Source: Clostridiales bacterium
GTDB lineage: Bacteria > Bacillota > Clostridia > Christensenellales > Aristaeellaceae
DNA length: 64,000 bases
Direction of reading: 5' to 3'
Assembly: GCA_015056255.1 (NCBI GenBank)
Contig: SVGP01000005.1
Location: forward strand, 1-64,000
How positions within the stretch are numbered: the stretch's first letter is position 1; each line of letters begins with the position of its first letter. Below the pieces are notes generated by a model that saw only the letters and a program-made list of their open reading frames with translations, did not search any database and was not told the origin of the DNA. Below, one piece after another: positions 6,983 through 15,762 of this stretch. Position numbers and translations under genes: made by a program.

Positions 6983-9529
6983 TTATCTTTCCAAAGGAAC
7001 GTGAATCATGTGCGTTCCATGTGTCCAGGTTTCCTTTTTGCCCATAAATTCCGCGTGACAGGTTGTTCCGAAGGGCACATCCACATACAGATGCGCCTCT
7101 AAGTATCGTTTGGTCCAGCGGACGTTGATTCTGCCAAAGCGCGTGTCGATGCCGGCCTGCGCGCTTAAAAGCTTTTCGGGCATGTAGGGCTTTACGGTAA
7201 AGGTTTCATAGCCCGCATCCTCTGGATATACGCCTGCAATATATTTATACAGGAATGATCCCGCCGCGCCGTACATGGGATGATTGTGCGAGTTCATGCC
7301 GGGGTTCTTTTTAAGCTCAAATCGCTCCCACACCGTCGTGGCCTCGTGCTGGCGCATAAAGCCGAAGGACGGATATTCCTCGCGGGTAAGCAGCTCGTAC
7401 GCCTCATCGATATAGCCGTATTCGCTCAGCATATCCAGCATGTATCTTGAACAGAGGTTCCCGGTCGTGAAGGCGTAATTCGCGTTCACAAGATCGTCGC
7501 GCAGCTTCTTGGCGGCGCGGGGCGCGTCGCTTTCAGGAATGATCTTCAGCCACAGCGAAAACGCCTGACACGCCATCGAGCCCGTGGCCATGGATGCATT
7601 TTCCGCGTTGTACCACTTTTGAAGCATGGCTTCCCTGACCTTTTCGGCGGTTTCTTCGTGCTTTTGGGCTTCCTCTTCCCTACTTAAAAGCCGCGCCATC
7701 CGGGCAAGCGTTTTCAAATTGAAATACGAATAGCCCGTGGACATGAATTCACCGGGCGTCACTGCCGATTTTGCGCCGTCCTCACCGCCCTCGCAGGCAT
7801 AACCAGGGCCTGCCCAGTCGCCGTAATAGCTGTAATCGACGATATAGTTGTCGCTTCTTGAAAGCAGATAGTTTTCCCATGCGCAGAAAGCGGGATAGGC
7901 TTCCCTGATCGTTTCAAGGTCGTTAAAGTGGAGATACCCCTGCATGCCCGCGACCAGAAAGCTGGAGCAAACCGGATCTGCCGGGCGCGCGCCGAAAACG
8001 AAGGGCGCGGTGCAGGTGATCGCGCCGTCCCCGCTTTGCACGTCCATAAGATCCCGCACGATCTTCCTGAACATTCCCGCGCAGTCAAAGTTATACGGCG
8101 TTTCTTCAAAGCGCACCGTCGCGTCGTTCATCCAGCCCATGCGCTCGTCCCTCTGGGGGCAGTCGGTGAGGATGGAATGCATGTTGTCGCGCTCGGTCAT
8201 CAGAATCTGCTTCTGAAGCGCATTTAATTGCGCGCTGCCCGACACAAAAAAGCTGTCCGATTCAAGATCGGTGTGCAGGAGCACGGCTTCGATGTTTTCA
8301 TAATCCACATCATACCCTTCAACGCTTGCATATCTGAAGCCGTGATAGGTAAAATTCGGCTGCCAGACGGAAAGATCCCTGTCGTCGCCGCTTGCAATGT
8401 AAACGTCCTCGCATTTTGCTTTCCTGAGCGGAAGCGTGTAAAGCGTTCCATCTTCGTCAAGTTCCTCTGCATGAACCACCTTAATTTTCTGATCCTTCTT
8501 AAGGTTTATAAGCGTCATTCGGACAACGCCCGAAAGATTCTGCCCGAAATCGATGATGGACAGGCCCTTTTTCGGATGAGAGATGGAAACCGGCTTGTAC
8601 ACGCCCATTTCCCTGATCGGCGCAAGCGTCATAACGCGCATTTCGCCACCGGGCGCGTCCGTAAACATTGCGGGCGAAAATCCGTCAAAGCCTACCTTGT
8701 CCCAACCAACCTGCGTCAGATTCGCATCGAAAATCTCTCCGTCAAACAGATTCGACTGAACGGATGCGCCCGTTCCTGCCTGCCAGGTTTCGTCGGTATC
8801 AATTTCCTGAATCTCTCCGTCCTCATACTCAATTTTCAGAGCAAGCGACAATTGTCTCTTTCCGAAAAAGCGCACAGGCACATTCAGATCCTTGATCATG
8901 CCGGTGTTGTTGTCGCGCCACCCACCGCCAACGCGCACGCCGATTGTGTTTTCGCCCGGTAAGAAATATTTTTCCATCTCCGGGTAAAACACATACTGAA
9001 CGGTCTTTGTGTAATCGGTGTGCGCTGGGTCGAGATATGCGTTTCCGATTGTTTCGCCGTTTATCGTTATTTCGTGATAGCCCAATCCCGCCGCATACAT
9101 CCGTACGGATTTTACAGGCTTGTCAATTGCAAATTCCCGTCTGAAATATACGGTTGCGCCGTCCGGGTCGCCATTTAGGGCAATCCATCCGGCTTTCCAT
9201 TCGGTCGAGCCGATATAAAAATGCTCCGTTTTTTCAAGGCTTTCATTTCCAAGATAGTCGAAAACGGAAAGAGAAAAGGCAATGCGCTTTCCCTCCGGAA
9301 AATCCGAAGACAGAACTTCGCACGCTTGTGTTTTCGCTTGTACGACGCCTGAATCAAACAGCATTTTATTGTTGCAAGTGAGTTTTAAACGGTACGCTTT
9401 CTGAAACGCGCCTTCTGCGCCCTCGGCTCCCCACGAAAATATCATTTTTTCGCTTTTCTCCACGGTGCGTCCACGCGCGTCCCCCTTAAGAAGCTTTCGG
9501 TTTACGGACAGCTTTATCGGCTGAAACAA
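6983..9529 (-). CDS. GH78 alpha-L-rhamnosidase
   Basis: An 848-residue glycoside hydrolase without a signal peptide, so probably cytoplasmic. It follows the bacterial rhamnosidase layout: N-terminal beta-sandwich (to about 120), a second sandwich containing AAGLGYHEITINGE (about 146-160), a concanavalin-like domain (about 310-420), an (alpha/alpha)6 barrel and a C-terminal beta domain. TDCPQRDERMGW carries the expected acid/base residues (Asp456/Glu462). The start is TTG 9529, decided by AGGAGG 9 bases upstream with no nearby ATG. It releases terminal rhamnose from oligosaccharides or plant glycosides. It is first in a likely operon with the isomerase and flavoprotein. Confidence 0.9.
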   Translation of the reverse strand: MFQPIKLSVNRKLLKGDARGRTVEKSEKMIFSWGAEGAEGAFQKAYRLKLTCNNKMLFDSGVVQAKTQACEVLSSDFPEGKRIAFSLSVFDYLGNESLEKTEHFYIGSTEWKAGWIALNGDPDGATVYFRREFAIDKPVKSVRMYAAGLGYHEITINGETIGNAYLDPAHTDYTKTVQYVFYPEMEKYFLPGENTIGVRVGGGWRDNNTGMIKDLNVPVRFFGKRQLSLALKIEYEDGEIQEIDTDETWQAGTGASVQSNLFDGEIFDANLTQVGWDKVGFDGFSPAMFTDAPGGEMRVMTLAPIREMGVYKPVSISHPKKGLSIIDFGQNLSGVVRMTLINLKKDQKIKVVHAEELDEDGTLYTLPLRKAKCEDVYIASGDDRDLSVWQPNFTYHGFRYASVEGYDVDYENIEAVLLHTDLESDSFFVSGSAQLNALQKQILMTERDNMHSILTDCPQRDERMGWMNDATVRFEETPYNFDCAGMFRKIVRDLMDVQSGDGAITCTAPFVFGARPADPVCSSFLVAGMQGYLHFNDLETIREAYPAFCAWENYLLSRSDNYIVDYSYYGDWAGPGYACEGGEDGAKSAVTPGEFMSTGYSYFNLKTLARMARLLSREEEAQKHEETAEKVREAMLQKWYNAENASMATGSMACQAFSLWLKIIPESDAPRAAKKLRDDLVNANYAFTTGNLCSRYMLDMLSEYGYIDEAYELLTREEYPSFGFMRQHEATTVWERFELKKNPGMNSHNHPMYGAAGSFLYKYIAGVYPEDAGYETFTVKPYMPEKLLSAQAGIDTRFGRINVRWTKRYLEAHLYVDVPFGTTCHAEFMGKKETWTHGTHMIHVPLER

Positions 9530-9596
9530 TTTTCCCCGCCTCCTGTCAACAGTTATGATGGATCAAACGTTAAGTTTTCCCATTGCGTTTAAACAT

Positions 9597-9605
9597 ATTA
9601 TAACA
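9597..9605 (-). promoter_or_regulatory. Extended -10 promoter for the rhamnosidase operon
   Basis: Minus-strand TGTTATAAT (TG-N-TATAAT) lies about 70 bases before the TTG start. No good -35 is present, as is common for extended -10 promoters. Confidence 0.5.
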
Positions 9606-9656
9606 TATGATCATCCGTTTGGCGATACCCGAAATACGTACTTTCTATAAAAACAC

Positions 9657-9685
9657 TTGATTTTATTCAGAGTGTATGATATCAT
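9657..9685 (+). promoter_or_regulatory. Promoter of the SH3/NlpC-like gene
   Basis: TTGATT (9657-9662), 17 bases, TATCAT (9680-9685). The leader to ATG 9782 is about 90 bases. Confidence 0.6.
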
Positions 9686-9781
9686 TATTATGTAAAGTTA
9701 TAGGGGTGGAAGATATCGCTTTCGCACCTTAAAATACCGAAGCAAAAAAAGCTTCTACACTCTTATACGGGAGGGAAAAAC

Positions 9782-10765
9782 ATGGAGAGATTCGCTAAAA
9801 ACGTAAAGCGCACCGTAGCCGTCATTCTTCTTTTGATGATGCTGCCCATAAGCGCGCTTGCGGATTACACAGCCGTGGTCAACACCAGTAAAATGAATGT
9901 GTACTCCACCAACAAGGTAAACGACAAGTATTACCTTGGCTACTTAAAGCGCAATGTCGAGTTCACCGTCGTGTCCACCTCCGGCAACTGGGCCCGCATC
10001 AAATATCAGGGCAAAACGGGCTATGCGCAGCTGAAGGACATGAAGAAGGTTTCGACCACGCAGACTAAACGTCTGGCCTACACCAACCAGATGACCAAGG
10101 TCTATCCGAAGGCTACCTCCTCCAGCAAAGTCATCGATACTCTGACAGCGAATTATCCTGTCTACATCGTCGGTACCTCCGGCAGCTACTACCAGGTGAC
10201 CAATTACGACGGCAAGGGCTCTGGATACGTGAGGAAAACCTATTTAAGCGACACCAAAAAGGACATCTTCGCCGTCGCAGCTGATAAAAAAGGCACCTAT
10301 TCCTCCTCCAACTCCTCCACTTACATTTCCAGCTCCATAAAGAGCAAGCAGGAATACGTCGCCGCCAGCATGGGCAGAAGCAAGTACATCGAGTACATCG
10401 TTTATTCCGCGCTGTCCAAGGTCGGCTGCAAGTATTCCACAAGCCCCAACAACAAAACCACCTTCAAAAACGCCAGCTTCGTCAAAACCTGCTTCGCGTC
10501 GCTCGATTTCTACGTTCCTTCCTCTATTAAGGATATCGGCCACAGCGGAAAAGCCGCCTTTGTCTCCAGACGAGAGCTCAAGCGCGGCGACATCGTCTGC
10601 TTCGACTGCGATACCAGCAACGGCGACATCATCGATCATGTTGGCATTTATCTTGGAAACGGCTATTTCGTCCACGCCTCCAACGCGGCGGGCATGGTCG
10701 TTGTTTCCAAAATGAATTCCGGCTACTACTATAAAAACTTCTGCTGGGGCAGAAGATATGTATAA
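9782..10765 (+). CDS. Secreted SH3-NlpC/P60-like protein lacking the catalytic Cys
   Basis: A 327-residue exported protein: signal peptide (about 1-27, cut after ISALA), two bacterial SH3 repeats (about 28-90 and 96-160), a Ser-rich linker and a C-terminal NlpC/P60-like domain (about 195-327). Active NlpC/P60 peptidases have a DCSGFV-type motif. Here the aligned stretch is KNASFV (residues 229-234), with Asn230 where the nucleophile Cys should be. The His part is kept (IDHVGIYLG, His286; VHAS, His298). Cys237 is four to seven residues away and is an unlikely substitute. Predicted role: binding peptidoglycan or regulating another hydrolase. GGGAGGG precedes the ATG; it is a single-gene unit. 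Confidence 0.8.
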   Translation: MERFAKNVKRTVAVILLLMMLPISALADYTAVVNTSKMNVYSTNKVNDKYYLGYLKRNVEFTVVSTSGNWARIKYQGKTGYAQLKDMKKVSTTQTKRLAYTNQMTKVYPKATSSSKVIDTLTANYPVYIVGTSGSYYQVTNYDGKGSGYVRKTYLSDTKKDIFAVAADKKGTYSSSNSSTYISSSIKSKQEYVAASMGRSKYIEYIVYSALSKVGCKYSTSPNNKTTFKNASFVKTCFASLDFYVPSSIKDIGHSGKAAFVSRRELKRGDIVCFDCDTSNGDIIDHVGIYLGNGYFVHASNAAGMVVVSKMNSGYYYKNFCWGRRYV

Positions 10766-10785
10766 TCGCAAAAATACAGAAGCAG

Positions 10786-10877
10786 TACGCTCAATATCGT
10801 TATATAAGAAAACCATGGCATGATTAAAGCGCGGGCGGTCGATGACCGCCCGCGCTGATTTAATGACATTGAGCGTA
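10786..10877. repeat. Nested palindromic repeat, probable terminator
   Basis: The core (10828-10856) is a 13-bp GC-rich stem on a 3-base loop belonging to the dispersed palindrome family. It is enclosed by an outer 10-bp inverted repeat (TACGCTCAAT at 10786-10795, ATTGAGCGTA at 10868-10877). It lies between the convergent SH3 gene and sigK and can terminate both. Confidence 0.6.
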
Positions 10878-10898
10878 TACTCTCTCTGAACCCATCCC

Positions 10899-11588
10899 CT
10901 ACTCCCCTGTCAGCGCCCGCCGTAATTTTTCAAGCGCCTTTTTCTCGATGCGCGATACATAGCTTCTTGAAATCCCGAGCATTTTAGCAACCGCATGCTG
11001 CGGTCTGGGCGAGCCTCCGGTCAGCCCGTAGCGCAGGCACACCACCTTTTGTTCCCTCGGAGACAGAAGCTTCGGTATGAGCTTCAGCGCCCTTTGGGAT
11101 TCGATCCGCGTTTCGGCTTCGTCTGAGAGCGCGTTTTCCTCCGTGCCCAGAAGGTCGGAAACAAGAATGCTGTTTCCATCCTTGTCTGCGCCGATGGGTT
11201 CGGACAGGGAAATGTTGGCCTTCAGCTTCTTGCTTGCGCGAAGCAGCATCAATATTTCATTTTCAATGCATCTTGACGCATACGTTGTAAGCCTGCCGAC
11301 CTCGGGGCGAAAGGTTGAAACCGCTTTCATCAGCCCGATTGTGCCCACGCTGACCAGATCGTCTGCGTCCACATTTCCAGCCGAATATTTTTTTGCAATG
11401 TGCGCAACCAGTCTCAAATTGTGCTCGATCAGAAGGCGCTTTGCTTCTTCGTCGCCCTCACAGGCAAGGCGGATTTTCTCTTCCTCTTCCTTTTCGGAAA
11501 GCGGCATGGGAAAGGAAGATTTGACGCCCACATGTCCGAACAACAGCCTTGCGCCGTCCAGAATATAAAAAAGCATATCGGAAAACAC
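10899..11588 (-). CDS. sigK: Sporulation sigma factor SigK
   Basis: A 229-residue sigma-70 factor of the SigE/SigK branch. It has a short hydrophobic N terminus (FYILDGARLLFGHVGV) resembling the SigK pro-region, then FPMPLSEKEEEEKI. Region 2 is around LRLVAHIAKKYSAGNVDADDL, and region 4 ends in HAVAKMLGISRSYVSRIEKK. It would direct late mother-cell gene expression in endospore formation. The gene is continuous, without the skin-type interruption seen in some spore formers. The start is taken as GTG 11588: AGGAGG lies 7 bases upstream, whereas ATG 11594 nearly touches it. The start codon lies inside a 14-bp hairpin. Confidence 0.85.
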   Translation of the reverse strand: MFSDMLFYILDGARLLFGHVGVKSSFPMPLSEKEEEEKIRLACEGDEEAKRLLIEHNLRLVAHIAKKYSAGNVDADDLVSVGTIGLMKAVSTFRPEVGRLTTYASRCIENEILMLLRASKKLKANISLSEPIGADKDGNSILVSDLLGTEENALSDEAETRIESQRALKLIPKLLSPREQKVVCLRYGLTGGSPRPQHAVAKMLGISRSYVSRIEKKALEKLRRALTGE

Positions 11589-11641
11589 CCGCATCCCTCC
11601 TGAAAACGCATCCGTCTTCGGGAATGTATGCGGGTGTTTTC
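11581..11641 (-). promoter_or_regulatory. Hairpin enclosing the sigK start codon
   Basis: GAAAACACCCGCAT (11581-11594) and its perfect complement (11628-11641) form a 14-bp stem with a 33-base loop. In the sigK mRNA the 3' arm contains both candidate start codons, and the Shine-Dalgarno sequence sits at the loop edge. This would hinder initiation unless opened. Confidence 0.6.
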
Positions 11642-11706
11642 ATTTCTTTGCCTGTCCCCGGGAATCGATTACTGTAAGAGCGCGTACTTAACGCACGCGC
11701 ATATTT

Positions 11707-12990
11707 TTATTCGCTTTTGTTCTGCTGCTCAAGGTCATACGCCTGCCAGAGCGGGCGGTATTTGCTTACGTTAGCCTCGTGCTCCTGGCCTGTTTTGGCG
11801 AAAACCAGCTTTCCCGAGGCAGGTTCTGCCGCGCAGAAATAGAGGTAGTTTTCCTCTATGAATTCCTCGTCCGGATTGAGCGCGGCAATGATCGCGTTTT
11901 TGGAGGGGTTGCAGATCGGGCCGACGGGGAGACCGGACACGCGATAGGTATTGTATTCGGTGTTAACGGAAATGTCCTCGCTGGTAAGAGCAATTCGGGT
12001 GTTTCCGGTGAGATACGTCGCGGTCGGGTCGCTTTCAAGCTTCATGCCAGCCGCAAGGCGGTTATAAAACACCGCGCTCACGCGCTTCATGTCCTCGATC
12101 GAACCGGCTTCTTTTTGGATGACGCTTGCGAGCGTAATGATCTCGCTTTCCGTAAGCGGAACCTTTTCCGTTCCGTACTTCTCCGCTTCTTTGACAAGAT
12201 TTCCGTTTTCATCATACACTGCTTCGTTCGTAAAGAGGGAAGCAAAGACCACGTCGGTCTGGCGAATCAGCGTTTTGACAATGGATTCCGCGTCGGCGGA
12301 CAGGTAGATGCGGTAGGTATCCGGCGCGAGATAGCCCTCTAAGGGATAGGCGCGTTTGTTCAGGTTTTCATTGGCATCCGCGTTTATGAGCGCAAGGCTG
12401 TAGCCCAGGAAGGGCTCGTACTGTTTGCAGACGGACGTGAATTCCGCTTCACTGCCAATCGCGCCCACGTCTTTTAGGTATTTTGCAATGTCCTGAACCG
12501 ACCAGCCGGGAATGATGCGAATGGTGCGCTCGTTGGTCGCGTTTCCGGAGGAGATTGCGTCCACGACCTCAAAAAGGTTCATGTCGCGCGACAGATAATA
12601 CATACCGGACTGAATCTTGTTGGTAAGGCCGTAAAACTGGATGTAATACTTGAAAACGGAGGGCGATTTAATGTAGCCCTGCTCCTGAAGGTTCTTTCCG
12701 ATGGTGGTGATGGATTCGCCGGAAGAGATGGTGAAGCCCGGCGTTAGATAGTCCGTCTCATCGGGCGCAGAAATGTAGCCGAAATAGATGGTGTCCCATA
12801 CGGTTGAAATCAGCCCCACCACGATCAGAAGCGCGCACAGGAAAATGACCGCAGGCCGCAAAACCTGCCACAGCCACGCGTACCAGAACATGCCGTACTC
12901 GCGGTCGCGCATGACGGTTTCGCGCGTGTAGCGGCGCGGTTTAAACGGATTTCCATTCCCTATGCGCTTCTTTTTCCGATGCTTGGACAT
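11707..12990 (-). CDS. mltG: Endolytic transglycosylase MltG
   Basis: A 427-residue membrane-anchored lytic transglycosylase that cuts nascent peptidoglycan strands. A basic cytoplasmic N terminus (1-44) precedes one membrane helix (about 45-65). A LysM-like region follows, then the YceG domain with PLEGYLAPDTY (Glu218, the position of the catalytic Glu in the family) and ITLASVIQKEAG (Glu294). Conserved DPTATYL and GLPVGPICNPS are also present. GGAGGG precedes ATG 12990. It lies 18 bp after ylbF, as part of a minus-strand series rnjA-ylbF-mltG. Confidence 0.92.
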   Translation of the reverse strand: MSKHRKKKRIGNGNPFKPRRYTRETVMRDREYGMFWYAWLWQVLRPAVIFLCALLIVVGLISTVWDTIYFGYISAPDETDYLTPGFTISSGESITTIGKNLQEQGYIKSPSVFKYYIQFYGLTNKIQSGMYYLSRDMNLFEVVDAISSGNATNERTIRIIPGWSVQDIAKYLKDVGAIGSEAEFTSVCKQYEPFLGYSLALINADANENLNKRAYPLEGYLAPDTYRIYLSADAESIVKTLIRQTDVVFASLFTNEAVYDENGNLVKEAEKYGTEKVPLTESEIITLASVIQKEAGSIEDMKRVSAVFYNRLAAGMKLESDPTATYLTGNTRIALTSEDISVNTEYNTYRVSGLPVGPICNPSKNAIIAALNPDEEFIEENYLYFCAAEPASGKLVFAKTGQEHEANVSKYRPLWQAYDLEQQNKSE

Positions 12991-13008
12991 ATCTACCCTC
13001 CGAATTGA

Positions 13009-13359
13009 TCAGGCCTGCGTGAGCGCGTCGATATCGATTCCGGCAACATCGCCCAGAATCTTATAGATATCTGCCAGCATTTTCTGAAAGCGGAACTCGG
13101 CCAGAAGATACTGGGACGCATCCTGATTGAACTGAAGAAGGGAAGCGATTCGCTGCATTTTCTGCATATCCTCCGAATCCATTCCTTCGCCCGATGCGGC
13201 GCGCGCCTGCATTCTGAACTGCATGCGTTTATATTCGTCCAAAAGCGCCTTGTTGGTGGAATCCTCATAGGCGATCGTTTTGAGGCGATTGTATTCCCTG
13301 TATTCTTCCGTTTCCTTAAGCGCACGCGCGAGCATATGCGCCTGATCGTATACATTCAT
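13009..13359 (-). CDS. YlbF/YmcA family protein
   Basis: A 116-residue, mostly helical protein of the Com_YlbF family: MNVYDQAHMLARALKETEEY at the N terminus, then a long charged helical region with QYLLAEFRFQKMLADIY. In Bacillus, YlbF and YmcA form part of the Y-complex that guides RNase Y to transcripts (family knowledge). Its position directly after the RNase J gene, with a 53-bp gap, fits a role in RNA processing. It could be either paralogue, so no symbol is given. GAGGAA lies before ATG 13359. Confidence 0.8.
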   Translation of the reverse strand: MNVYDQAHMLARALKETEEYREYNRLKTIAYEDSTNKALLDEYKRMQFRMQARAASGEGMDSEDMQKMQRIASLLQFNQDASQYLLAEFRFQKMLADIYKILGDVAGIDIDALTQA

Positions 13360-13412
13360 TTTGGTTGTTCCTCTCTTGGACGGACAAATATGCGTCCGGG
13401 TTCAATTTTTCA

Positions 13413-15116
13413 TCAGACAATGATCGTCAGAATCATGGGATTTCTCTTGATGGTATCGTAAATATAGCGGGACAACGCCTCGCGGATCACGTCCTTTAAA
13501 GCGCCGGTAGATATACCGGAATACAGCTTTGCATCCAGAACGCGGCGTACGGTGGCGCGCGCGCCTTCCATGATGTCCTCATTTTCCTTTACGTACACAA
13601 AGCCGCGCGAAACAATATCCGGGCCACTGACGAGGGTACCATCTTCATGGTCAAGGCCGATGACCACGATAATCAGACCGTCCTCGGACAGGTGCTTTCT
13701 GTCGCGCAGCACGGTTTCGCCAACGTCGCCGATGCCGAGGCCATCGATCAGAACCGCGCCTGAGGGCACGACGTCCGAGGCGCGCATTTCGTCCTTTGTT
13801 ACTTCAATGACCGTGCCGTTGTCGGGAATCAGCACGTTTTCCTCCGGAACGCCCATGGTAACGGCGAGATTGGCGTGATGATAGAGATGCCTGTATTCGC
13901 CGTGCACGGGGATAAAGAATTTGGGCTTAATCAGCGCCTGCATGAGCTTTAATTCTTCCTGCCTTGCGTGACCGGATACATGCACTTCTGCAAGCGCGTC
14001 GTAAATCACGTCCGCGCCGGTTTTGACCAGCTGATTTAAAACCCTTGAAACGCTCTTTTCGTTTCCGGGAATGGGCGTCGCGGACACGATGACCATGTCG
14101 CCCGGGCGAATTTCGAGCTTCTTGTGCTCCTGAAACGCCATGCGGGAAAGGCCGCTCATAGGCTCTCCCTGACTGCCGGTTGTGATGACAATAATTTCAT
14201 CATCCGGGTAGCGGTCAAGATCGTCGGCATTGATCAGATATCCGTCCGGCACATCCATGTAGCCGAGCTGCATGCTTAAGCGAGCAACATTTACCATGCT
14301 TCTTCCGATCAGGCACACGCGTCTTTTGCGACTCACAGCCGCGTCAATGACCATCTGGATGCGGTGGACATTGCTTGCAAACATGGCAATGATGATCCTG
14401 CCCTGCGCGCGGTCGAAGAGGTTATTGAACGTTTCGCCGACCTTTCTTTCGCTCATCGTGTAGCCGGGACGCTCTACGTTGGTGGAATCCGCCATCAGAA
14501 GCAGCACGCCCTCCGAACCCAGCGCAGCCAGACGATTAAAGTCCATCAGCTGACCGTCGACGGGCGTGTAGTCCACCTTGAAGTCGCCCGTGTGAACGAC
14601 AACGCCCACTGGCGTATGAATAGCCAGTGCGCACGTTCCCGCGATGGAATGGCTCATCTTGATAAATTCAACCTTGAACGCACCCGCTTCCACAATGTCG
14701 CCGGGCTCGATCACGTTGATTTTCGCGCTGCCCAAAAGCTTGTGCTCCTTGAGCTTGCTTTCGATAAGCGCGCTGGTCAGCTTTGTCGCATATACGGGCG
14801 CGGGAATCTCCCTTAGTACGTAGGGAGCCGCGCCGATGTGATCCTCGTGACCATGGGTGATCATGTAGCCGCGAACGCGATCGCGATTCATCTGAAGATA
14901 GGATGTATCGGGAATGACAAGGTCAACGCCGGGCATGTCCTCGCGCGGGAAGATCGAGCCGATATCCACGACAATGATATCGTTTCCATATTCGAACGCG
15001 GTCATATTCTTTCCGATCTCACCGAGACCGCCGAGTGGAATGATGCGCAATGCATTTGCATTGCTCTTAACCATATTCTTTTTGCGTCCCTGATTCGGGA
15101 CGGGCTTTTTGGGCAT
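13413..15116 (-). CDS. rnjA: Ribonuclease J
   Basis: A 567-residue metallo-beta-lactamase/beta-CASP ribonuclease with 5'-3' exonuclease and endonuclease activity in mRNA turnover and rRNA maturation. The zinc site is HGHEDHIGA (His88, His90, Asp92, His93). GDFKVDYTP and MADSTNVERPG follow, then the beta-CASP part (VTTGSQGEPMSGL and the PVHGEYRH motif) and a C-terminal domain. It has a basic 20-residue N-terminal extension. AAGGAGGT lies 7 bases before ATG 15116. A GC-rich hairpin sits in the leader near 15163-15189, downstream of tadA. Confidence 0.94.
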   Translation of the reverse strand: MPKKPVPNQGRKKNMVKSNANALRIIPLGGLGEIGKNMTAFEYGNDIIVVDIGSIFPREDMPGVDLVIPDTSYLQMNRDRVRGYMITHGHEDHIGAAPYVLREIPAPVYATKLTSALIESKLKEHKLLGSAKINVIEPGDIVEAGAFKVEFIKMSHSIAGTCALAIHTPVGVVVHTGDFKVDYTPVDGQLMDFNRLAALGSEGVLLLMADSTNVERPGYTMSERKVGETFNNLFDRAQGRIIIAMFASNVHRIQMVIDAAVSRKRRVCLIGRSMVNVARLSMQLGYMDVPDGYLINADDLDRYPDDEIIVITTGSQGEPMSGLSRMAFQEHKKLEIRPGDMVIVSATPIPGNEKSVSRVLNQLVKTGADVIYDALAEVHVSGHARQEELKLMQALIKPKFFIPVHGEYRHLYHHANLAVTMGVPEENVLIPDNGTVIEVTKDEMRASDVVPSGAVLIDGLGIGDVGETVLRDRKHLSEDGLIIVVIGLDHEDGTLVSGPDIVSRGFVYVKENEDIMEGARATVRRVLDAKLYSGISTGALKDVIREALSRYIYDTIKRNPMILTIIV

Positions 15117-15300
15117 AGGAAACCTCCTTTTCGGTTTAATAAACTTTGATATATCACTTTAACCGCGCGGCGCAGCGCCCGTGCGGTTCATTTCAAAACA
15201 GAGACGCGTATGTTTTTTATAAGTATAGCACGCTCAAGGGCATTTTTAATTTGAATTTATGCCATGCTCCGAAATTTTACGCATGTATTGGCGTAGAGTC

Positions 15301-15762
15301 TTATTTTTTACGCGCATTTTTCCAGAATTCATGTAATAGGCTTGTGCATTCGTCTTTTAATAAGCCGCCGTCGCTCGGGCAGAAATTGGGAAACGCCGGA
15401 TCCTCCGTCAAGCGGTAGACGCTGCCCGCGCAGCCGTATTGCTCGTCAAACGCGCCGAAAACGAGCCTCTTCACGCCGCTCATGGCGATTGCGCCCGCGC
15501 ACATGGGACAAGGCTCGAGCGTCACATACAGGGTAAGATCATCCATGCGCCAGCGGCCGGTTTGCTTTGCCGCCATACGCAGAACGTTGATTTCAGCGTG
15601 CGCCGTGGGGTCGCACGAGCGCTCTCTCGTATTATGCGCGCGCACAACCAAAACATCCCCGCGTGCAATGACCGCGCCCACGGGGATTTCTCCTTCATGA
15701 AGCGCATCTTTCGCTTCCTCAAGCGCTGTGCGCATCATGCTTTCATCGTTTTTTGTAAACAT
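15301..15762 (-). CDS. tadA: tRNA-specific adenosine deaminase
   Basis: A 153-residue zinc deaminase that converts A34 to inosine in tRNA-Arg(ACG). HAEIN supplies the zinc His and catalytic Glu, and PCPMCAGA supplies the two zinc Cys residues. GEIPVGAVI and TLYVTLEP are typical of TadA. ATG 15762 is preferred over TTG 15765: it overlaps the preceding stop as TGATG, indicating coupled translation. Family length is about 150-160 residues, so the gene is complete. A role in free cytosine or guanine deamination is less likely given the TadA-like HAE context. Confidence 0.92.
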   Translation of the reverse strand: MFTKNDESMMRTALEEAKDALHEGEIPVGAVIARGDVLVVRAHNTRERSCDPTAHAEINVLRMAAKQTGRWRMDDLTLYVTLEPCPMCAGAIAMSGVKRLVFGAFDEQYGCAGSVYRLTEDPAFPNFCPSDGGLLKDECTSLLHEFWKNARKK

